From assembly GCA_037957365.1 (NCBI GenBank), contig JARHVA010005488.1, forward strand, positions 634,501 through 698,500: a stretch of 64,000 bases of DNA, in the 5' to 3' direction. The DNA is from Torreya grandis (Eukaryota > Streptophyta > Pinopsida > Cupressales > Taxaceae). Of this stretch, positions 55,119 to 64,000 are shown one piece after another. Below the pieces are notes generated by a model that saw nothing but the letters and a program-made list of their open reading frames with translations, had not been told where the DNA came from and made no database searches. Position numbers and translations under genes: made by a program. How positions within the stretch are numbered: position 1 is the stretch's first letter; each line of letters opens with the position of its first letter.

Positions 55119-58100
55119 ATAAGGGTGTATTAACTTATTCAAGCCATCATGATCTAAGGATATTTATTTTGGATGTTTGAGAAAGTGTAAGACTAGTTAC
55201 AAGCTCTTTCACCACACCAACTAGTCACTAGTTATACATGTCTACTTTGTTCCATATGATACAAGTGGTTTTCACATTGAAAGGGATGTCTTGGAACTTG
55301 TCTCAAGATTTCCTTAGTGGAAATTATGTATTTGAAAGTTTGTAAATGATTTTTAGTTTTACATAAGGATTTCCATCCATACTTTTTCTCTATTTCATGC
55401 TCATTGTCCACATTCAACCCATACAGACATATAGGAGATTTTTGCTGACATCATGTTGAGAGGTGGGAAGCTTGATATGTGTCTAAATCTCTTAAGATTT
55501 CTAAAGGTTCATTGGGATTCTTGGTGAAGGCATAGAAGTTTTTATAAACCTATTCATTCATACATATTACCCATAATTTCATGTTTATTGCTTGTATATG
55601 CTAATGCCCACCTATAAGTGGTACCTCAGAATTATGAAAGTCTTTAAATGGGTATTTTAGAGCAATTTAAGGTAACTATTCAAATCCTACAATGTGAGAA
55701 ATCCAAAATAAAACCTATTTGAAACATAAAATGTACAAATGAAAGGGTAATCATGTTGGAAGGGACAATGACTAAGTTCAATGAAAGTTTCCCTAAAAAT
55801 GCAAAATAGAGGTCTAAGGTCTTTAGTTAGAGATCATATAATAGGGATACTAAATGTTTTGATGCCTCTAATGACCAAATATATCATCACTATCATAGGA
55901 CCAATACCTCTTCAGGACATGGAGTCAAGGGAGAGTAGGGAAGGCAAAAGTTGAAGGCCTTAAAGATGCCTCTAAAAACACTAAAACTCTTCATCAACAT
56001 CTACAAGCTTGAGGTTTGATGATAATTGATGTCCTAAGGTTAAAAACAATGCATTCCCTCATGTATAGGATGATTCCATGGATTTAAAGTGTAAAAATTT
56101 CATGAATACCATTATTATGATGATGATGTATAATTTTCAAGATTCATGGACACCTACATGTGTCCCTTCTTAGGGAAATATGCAACTACAGTTGGGTATG
56201 GAAATAATGACCCAAAATTGATGTCTATGTGGTTTTTTAGGAACTTAAATTTGAATTTAGGTATGGACATATGTTTTGTGACCTAAATGGATTCAAATAA
56301 TTCCTCAAACACCATGAACAAAAGGATAATAGACACCTACAAGAATCAAAAGGCAGAGTTTCACAGTCAAGGTAGGAAGGAGTTAGTTTATGAGCTTAAG
56401 GTAAATGTAAAGAGAAATTAAGGGGTTATAATGATTAAGTAAACTTATTAACACCTCCATTAAGATAATTTTGACCTCTATAAACTCTTGGAAATGATAA
56501 ATGAGCCTATAAAGACCAAAATTATCTTAATGGAAATGATAAATGAGCCTATAATGGCTTTAAATGGTTCATGACTGATCAATAAATTATTTCAACAAGA
56601 TCAAATACCCCTTTTAATATGATCACCCACTCTTTTTCCTAGCCAAAGGTAGCAATCTGTACAGTGAGCTAGGAAACCCATGTTGCTCAATAGGTAAATA
56701 TGAGGAATCCAAAGAAGAAAAGTGTTTTTGGGTGAATTTAAAGATTATTGAGAATTAATTAGATATGGTTAATATGTTCAATAAATCTAATAATCTTGTT
56801 TCTATGCCTTGAGGGGTCATTCTTAGGTGAAAGTGGAAAATGCAGGAAATAATCCTTTTTAGAGGCCCTTTTTGGGCATTTTGAGTTGGTTAGGTGCCAA
56901 AATGTGTGAATAAAAATAAACACTTTGGTAAAAATTCTAATTATTAACTTATAAAATTGATAAAATATTCACTTTTCCTTGGGTAAGAATGATATATCTC
57001 ACTATTTTATCTCATAGGTCAATGAGTCAATAAAAATCCAAGTTTGGCAAAACAAGCTAATGAAGTCAAAATGGGATAAGGGATTGATAGGAAGATTTAG
57101 GAACATTAGGAAACATATTTTGAGGTGTATGAATGGGAAATTTATGATATTGATCAGTAATTTAGGCTCAAACTTCTCAAAATGAACAAAACACCCCTTG
57201 CACATAGTCCAACTAGGCAAGCTCCTATTAGGCCTTGTTGGTGATTGAGAGGAAGAAATTAAAAGGAGTGCTTGGGAAGTTTTGTGATGGTTTTTAAATA
57301 TTTAATTAAGTAATAAAAATCATGACGCATTAGTCCATCCATGAGAAATCAATCTAGATAGCCAAAACTAGTAGGGTGCATGGTAAGCCCATTAGCCCTT
57401 GAAGGGACCTAGAGCCAATTGGGAGTCCAACTCCACTTCTAACTCTTGGTGAGATATATATTTCATTGTAACATGTATATTATATGTATTTGACATGTAT
57501 TATCTTGTTATATGTATATTAACCTATAGGAAATATATTTTTAGCCTAGAGACTGTCCAAACATGCAATAATTATAAAAATAAGCTCGATAGCTTAGTTT
57601 TGAATGCTCACATATTTCATGAGAATATTAATGGATGATACATGATTTTTTAAAGGTTATTATGGGTCTTTAAGATCATATTTGTGAATTTTTTTTGCAA
57701 TTCCAATGTTAGAGATTTATGAACAAAGCTTAAGAATTAAAACTGCCTAAAACCCTTGCAAACCCTTAGTCAAGACCTGATAAAGGAAAATAAGTTGTAT
57801 TGATTATATAATGAAATAATTTGACCATTAAATTGATTTTGATTTTTAAATTACTCTCTCAATCTCCTCCCCACCCTTTTGAATTTTATGAAATTGTAAG
57901 GATAGGGTACAAAACAAGGTACTTTTAACTATTTTATGTGTTGTAGAAGTTCTAGAAGGGGTGTAAAGATGAATTCAAGTTTGGGAGAAATATATGGAAT
58001 TAATATAAATCACTATGGAAATATTATTATTTTTAAAAACTTATAAGTGTTCAAAAAATAGCTCTCATCTTAGCCAGTTAAAAGTGGCATAGTGAACACA

Positions 58101-59306
58101 AAGGTGAGAAGGGTGAAAACTTCAAGTGTGAACCTTTTGAAGGTGTACCTAAGTATTATAAGACCATTGAGAGTATTTAAAAGTGTAATTAAATCCATCC
58201 CATGTATTTTAATGTAAAAATTATTCCAATTTTAAGGCCAAGTGTGAGGGGTGACTGAAAAAGGAGTTTTTTAGATTGTAGGTAGTGATGGCTTACTTCT
58301 AGGAGATTCTAGATGAGTAAGAATAAAACCAATGCATGTACATTAATATTTTAAATCATTACATATAATTAAAAGCATAATACCTATCTATATTTATTTT
58401 TTTATGTTTAAATAGGTCTAAATCATGAAGGTGATTTTTTGAGCCAAGATAGGAAGTTTCATGCCAATTTTCATAAGTTTCATGACTTGTAAAGATACTT
58501 GGGATTCTTAAAATTTAATGGTTCATTTTAAACCTATTTTTCATGCATATTTAACCTATTTAATTGGATTAAAAATTTTCCAAGTGACCTTTGGACCTCC
58601 CTTGTCTCACCCAACTTCCAAATGTTATAAATAAGGACCTTTTTAGCTCTTTTGAGTAGCCTCCATTGGTTAATGGTGAAACCTTGGCCAATTTTATATT
58701 TAAATGAATCTTGAATAAATAAAAAATTGAATTTTCATACTTAAATTTTTTTAAATTTAGTTTTTTTTCAATATTGTTGGTCTTGTCTCGTAGAAGATGA
58801 TATTTTCTAGCATGTTATCCTTGATTGTTCACCAAGTGTGCATAAGAGTAATTATTATTAGTCTTTGTTAGTGTTATATTTTAGTGTATAAGTTTTTTAT
58901 AAGTGTTACATGGTTTTATTATTCAAATTAATCATTAATTACCCCCTTAATCATCAAAATACCTTTTTAACCTAGCGTATGAAACATTGATGTAATAATT
59001 TGTCTTGTGTTGTGAGTTTTATGTGAAGAAAACTTTATTTTGCTCTAAGTAGTATAATTCCAGTCAATAGGAGGAAATTAAATATTGGTGAATAACCTTT
59101 TATCTTTCTAATTTTGTCTTATTAACCATTTTTATTCAAATTTTATTAGTGAAAGAGTGTTTTAAAGATTGCATCAAGGGAACCATCCCTTCTAGAGATT
59201 CATCTCACCAAATTGATCACCCACAACAAGTGAAATATTTCTATTGTTCCACTTAAATGGGAGAGATGATACATATCCTCAAGGGGTGAGAATATAAGTG
59301 AAAACA
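55119..59306 (+). repeat. 3' LTR of B, right part
   Basis: Continues the B LTR from GGGTGTATTAACTTATTCAA to GTGAAAACA, matching 36505-40741. It includes a local 42-bp tandem duplication (about 56490-56555, AATGATAAATGAGCCTATAA twice) not seen in the 5' LTR. No gene is seen in it. Confidence 0.9.
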
Positions 59307-59311
59307 CTACC
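59307..59311. repeat. Target-site duplication of B, right copy
   Basis: CTACC, identical to 35398-35402; the A reading frame resumes directly after it. Confidence 0.9.
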
Positions 59312-60186
59312 TTTAGGAAGTAATTAATAATAGAAAGTGTTATGATGAAATGGATGAATAAATGCATTCTATTAAGAAAAATCAGACTTGGGAGTTAGTA
59401 AACCTTCCAACAGGAAAAGAGGTCATTAAATCCAAATGGGTTTATAAAACCAAAACCACTCCCAAATTAAATATAAAGATACATAAATAAATGATATTTG
59501 TGAAAGGATACAATCAAGGACCTGGACATTACTACATTGAAACATTTTCACCTGTGGAAAGGCTATAAATGGTGAGAACAATAATTGAAATAGTTGTTCA
59601 ACAAAAGTGAAAGGTGCATCAAATGGATGTCAAGTTATAATTATTTCATGGAGTGATATAATAATAGGTTTATGTGGTATAGGCACTTAGATATGAGGTT
59701 ATTTGGCATGAAAACAAGGTATATAGGCTAAAAAAGGCATTGTATGGGCTCAAGCAAGCACTTAGGGCATGGTACAGCCATACAGACTCTTATTTGTTGA
59801 GAAATGGTTGTAGAAAAAGTGGTAGTGAGCCCAAACTCTACATAAAGGCAATAAAATAAGGTATTTTAATTTTTTTTGGTATGTATATGATCTAATATTC
59901 ACCAAAAATGCAAATCAATCCATAAAAGAGTTCAAAACAACCATGAAGAAGGAGTTTGAGATGATTAATTTAGGTTTATTAAATTAATTTATTGGGATAA
60001 AATTTAATCAAATGATTGAATGAATATTTATATTCCAATATAATTATGTAGAAGATATTTTAGAGAGGTTTAGTATGTTGGATAGAAAAATAGTATCAAA
60101 CCTAGCTGAAACAAGATTGAAATTGCATAAGGAAGATTGCAAAAGAAATATGGATCCCACATGGTATAAGAGTATGTAGTCAACCT
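59312..60186 (+). pseudogene. Reverse transcriptase of A, right part
   Basis: Continues from 35397: KNQTWELVNLPTGKEVIKSK and WVYKTKTTPKLNIKIHK, VKGYNQGPGHYYIETFSPVE, HQMDVKL (the catalytic Asp of block A), KVYRLKKALYGLKQALRAWY and SGSEPKLYIKAIK. The Y-x-D-D block is degraded (GMYMI, then YSPKMQ in a shifted frame, near 59880-59910). A TG microsatellite replaces the segment that would read up to the HW motif before RNase H. Confidence 0.85.
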
Positions 60187-60800
<614 letters not shown>

Positions 60801-60971
60801 ATTACATTAGAGTGTTAGTGTAAAAACATGTAATAAACTTAAAAAAACTAGATGATATATTTACTAATACTTTACTAAAGGATATTTTTATACATTTAAT
60901 ATAAATATTATGGTTCATATATGTAGTAATGTTGACCCTAATTGGTTGTATTCTAGTTCTAGATTCCCATA

Positions 60972-61200
60972 GTGAAGCTCTAGAGTACATCAACCAAGCT
61001 TCGAAGTTCATTAGCAAAACTCTAGAGTTTATCAACCAAGCTCTAGAGTTCATCAATGAAGCTCTAAATTCCATCAACTAAGCTCAAAATTTTGATATTC
61101 TATCTTTAAATTCCAATAGACTAGCTTTAGAGTCCAACTAGATGGATTTGAAGTACATCATACCTGCTCTAAATTTCAAAAGTCTAGCTCCAAAAATGAA
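60972..61200. repeat. Minisatellite in 3' UTR of A, unit about 24-27 bp
   Basis: Tandem variants of AAGCTCTAGAGTTCATCAACC: five or six recognisable copies between 60972 and 61085, then more diverged ones (CTAGCTTTAGAGTCCAAC, CTGCTCTAAATTTCAAAAGT, CTAGCTCCAAAA) to about 61195. CTCTAGAG is itself palindromic. Confidence 0.85.
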
Positions 61201-61297
61201 TATAAGTGGAACAAAGGCATGTAGGTAGTTAATAAGGAGATATAAATATATGTTGGGAATTGAAAAAAACTTAGTAGAACATAGAAGGAAGGCCAAG

Positions 61298-61309
61298 AAT
61301 AAGGGGGAG
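61298..61309 (+). other. Polypurine tract of A
   Basis: AATAAGGGGGAG directly before the 3' LTR start TGTTAAAAATATTATACTTG. Confidence 0.85.
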
Positions 61310-61999
61310 TGTTAAAAATATTATACTTGTCCTTATCCTACCTACCTAGTCAGCAATGGAGTTCCTTAGCTAAGCCACTAAATACATTTAATGCAAAGTA
61401 GGTTTGAAATTTGAATTTTTTGGAAACCATTTGGATTGTGGGAAAATTTATGTGATAGGTGGATTTATAATATAAAAAATACAAAATGAAAAATATAAAA
61501 TAAAAATGCGTAGCATCAAGAGAGAGAGCATCCTAGAAAGAAAGATACAAAAGACAAGAAGGAACAATAGTAGCAAACAAAAAGGAATTAATAGTAATAA
61601 TATTTTATGTAAACATAAGAAATTAAAAAAATAGTTGAGTAGAGGAATGTATGAGATAGTAGTTTGACCAAAATACGTGAATAACCAATAGCAAGGAAGG
61701 AAGTCAAAATATAGTTTTTTGTAAGAGTTTTTTGAAAAAACTATAGATGTAGTTTATTAGATTGTAATAGAAGTTTTAGATTTAATTTAGTATATACATT
61801 TCTGAGCTCTACCCTCCCCTATTTTATTTCCATAACATGCTCATTTTTTACACTAAAAAAAACTAGTGTATAGCTTCAGGATATCTCTAAAGTTGTAGTA
61901 TTAGGCATCTATATAAAGCTTTAGGATAACTTTGGAGCTAAGTTTTTTCAGTGTCTTGAGTGTTGTTTGCTACCCACTTGGGCCTATATTTTTATACCA
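61310..61999 (+). repeat. 3' LTR of A
   Basis: 690 bp matching 32043-32766, ending TTTTTATACCA. No matching target duplication follows. Confidence 0.88.
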
Positions 62000-63226
62000 A
62001 CATGATTTATAGTATGATAGATAAAATATATAATTATATTGAGGAGAAAAATATATTAGATAAACATAGACAGTCAAAAATACATAATGTAAGGCCAACA
62101 TGATTAAAAATTATCACTAGGGAGCATATTTTTCACAACAATTTTACTCCTAATAATTCAATCCTAAAATGATCAATGATCCAAGCTTGATTTAACCAAC
62201 ATTTGTAAAAATTTTTAATTTTTTTTGGTAATGTTAAATAAATTTAACAACTAAAATTCAATACTAATTTTTTTTTACCATTGTGGTTGCCAAAATGTAT
62301 TTTTTTAAAATCTAGGGGTTAGATTAGAAAACAAAATCAATAGTAAAGCTTCTCCCTAAATCATTAAAACCCACTTCAGATTGACCAAAATGAAAGGAAA
62401 ATGTAAAATTTAAACTAAATAAGATATAAAACATCTAATTTATACCTTGAATTTACCTTTTAAGATCCTTTCCTTATTATTGTAGATGTGTTCTGATACT
62501 TGAAGATGAGTTGATAGAGACATAGGAAATTGTTTGACAAAATGCCTAAACCAGATGTTATATCATGGACTATTATCATTGATAGAGATACACAAGATGG
62601 GATTTTTTATTTTTTCCACAACATGCCCCATTTCCATAACTGACAATGGGGGGCCTCTTTTTGATTTGGAGTATGGTCTTATGCCTTCAAGGAGTTCATT
62701 ATGGTTATTGGTTTAAATTTTCCTTCTTGGGAGTCCATTCTATTAGATGTGAAGGTTTTTAATTTGAATATGCTTCATCATTTTAACTAAGTTTGAATAA
62801 TCAAATATTCATCATAAGTGTTTAATCCAATTCACATATAGGTTGACTCATTTTTAACACCTAAATTTGTATGAATCTACTAAGTTTTATTCTATTTATT
62901 TACTTTTGTTTTGAGACACATTCAAAGATTCTTTTTAGACTATTTCCCCTTAGGTTTGTGAAAATTATCTTACTATTTCAAAATTTTATTGCTTCCTTTC
63001 CTAAGCAATTTGATCCATTTCAATCTAAATGACTAGTCAATCATATAGTTTCCTTCTATTATTTAGCCACTTTCTATTCAAAATAGACCAAATTGGCTTA
63101 TGAATAGATCAAAATGACTAAGTTATTACACAATTTCTACTTTTTAATTAGTGAATTTTTGGTTTTTACCTTAATCAATTTCTTTTGAAAACTTAACCAC
63201 TATCTTTTAATTTGAAGTTGTTGACT
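62000..63226. other. AT-rich flank right of A, no gene seen
   Basis: No domain, RNA gene or terminal repeat recognised. A 60-codon ORF at 62534-62716 has no family I can name and looks like chance. Confidence 0.5.
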
Positions 63227-64000
63227 ATGTATTTTATATTATGCCTATAGGTGCTTAAATCAATCCTGGTGCCACATCATGACTTTTATAGCTTCAAACA
63301 TTGTGAGCCTTGTCCAAAGGGAATTTTGTCACTTAGCCTATTTTAAAAAATGTTACCCAACACTAAAAATTGATCTCATGGTGGTCTTGGATGTGTTCAA
63401 TATTATTTCAAAGACTTAGTCAAATTTTGTGAATTTTGTCTGGCAAGTTTGCACGTCAACAAAGCTCTAGGTGAGTGGATGAGCAAGATGATACCACACG
63501 ATACAATCCATTTGCCCCACTCTCTTAGATATGTTAGTGTAGACCATAAATGATGTCAAATACCTAAGAAAGTAGGTGAATGAGATGGCACCACATGGCA
63601 TGTTTTTGCTTCAAAAAACTTAGTTATTTCTCTTTGAAAGATTGCCTAGTGCCAAGTGTCAATTTCTTGATGGCCCGAGCCTATTCAAAAGACTTTAATA
63701 ACTTAGTAATTTTGTGTATTTTTACTTCACCTTTCTTATTTGAATTTATTATTCATTTTTTTAAATCAAACTTTTTGATTATGTATTTTATATTATGCTT
63801 ACATGTGTTTAAATCAATCCCAACACTGCATGGTGACTTTTTGCATCTCCTAAAATCTTAGGCCTTATCCAAAGGGACTTTTGAAACTTAGTTGATTTTG
63901 AAAAATGTTACCTAACACCATGAATTAATCTCCTAGTGGTCCCAAAGGAATTCAAGTATTTCAAAGACTTAGTCAATTTTCCATAAAGTTTTCCTCATGA
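63227..64000. repeat. 554-bp direct repeat running off the right edge
   Basis: ATGTATTTTATATTATGCYT, then GTGYTTAAATCAATCC, then CTTRTCCAAAGGGAMTTTTG and TTTCAAAGACTTAGTCAA, occurs from 63227 and again from 63781. The second copy is cut by the window end. It is either a tandem repeat family or a local duplication. Confidence 0.75.

Larger units (their letters stand above)
35403..59306 (+). mobile_element. Element B: long-LTR Ty3/gypsy element with early RNase H domain
   Basis: Inserted into the RT of A with a perfect CTACC duplication. The LTRs are about 5.3 kb each (35403-40741; 47039-59306 less the nested copia C), nearly as long as the 6.3-kb interior. The interior runs gag (40916), protease (D-S-G at 42741), RNase H-like domain (43326), RT (HLDD near 44688), native RNase H remnant and integrase. 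The pol part stays in one frame from about 42700 to 46000 apart from stops. The primer site TAGCATGATCTATGGGAC (40747-40764) is the D/E type. LTR pair about 86% identical in one sampled stretch. An Athila- or Tat-related lineage is likely, but not settled. Confidence 0.9.

Overview
This window reads as plant nuclear DNA made almost entirely of nested LTR retrotransposons. I found no host protein-coding gene, tRNA or rRNA gene. The support for a plant is: Ty1/copia primer sites of the initiator-Met type (TGGTATCAGAGY), a Ty3/gypsy element of the plant Tat type with two RNase H domains, very long LTRs (1.3, 2.9 and 5.3 kb), and heavy C-to-T decay typical of methylated plant repeats. A large-genome seed plant (gymnosperm or large-genome angiosperm) is likely; the species cannot be read from the sequence.

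Left block (1-17.7 kb). Element E (58-9951, minus strand) is a LARD-like element with two 2.9-kb LTRs and only broken, unrecognised internal ORFs. It sits inside the pol region of an older minus-strand gypsy relic, F: protease and gag remnants lie at 9.96-13.1 kb, while the RT and integrase would lie left of base 1. F is followed upstream (higher coordinates) by a 51-bp tandem array and a minus-strand TATA box.

Middle block (17,726-31,492, plus strand). Element D is the youngest and most complete element. Its single gag-pol frame runs from an ATG at 19964 to a stop at 28201, with no frameshift but 18 internal stops. The domain order is gag, two CHHC knuckles, protease, RT, native RNase H, extra RNase H, integrase. 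It has a perfect 5-bp target duplication (CATCT). It stands out as GC-richer than its AT-rich surroundings.

Right block (32-62 kb). This is a three-level nest. Copia element A (32,043-61,999) was split inside its RT by gypsy element B (35,403-59,306, target duplication CTACC). The 3' LTR of B was in turn split by copia element C (48,151 to about 55,118). Divergence between the LTR pairs (A and B the most, then C; D lowest) fits this order. Element B carries an extra RNase H-like domain between protease and RT, whereas D carries it after the native RNase H. The last 2 kb (62-64 kb) hold no gene, but include a 554-bp direct repeat that runs off the window edge.

Leads most worth checking: the RNase H placement in B; the shared non-Met primer-binding site of B, D and E; the mismatched U3 ends of the two D LTRs; the consensus splice donor and start codon inside the D LTR; and the GTCGACCTAGT-bearing array in F. 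All identities quoted are eye estimates from short aligned stretches.
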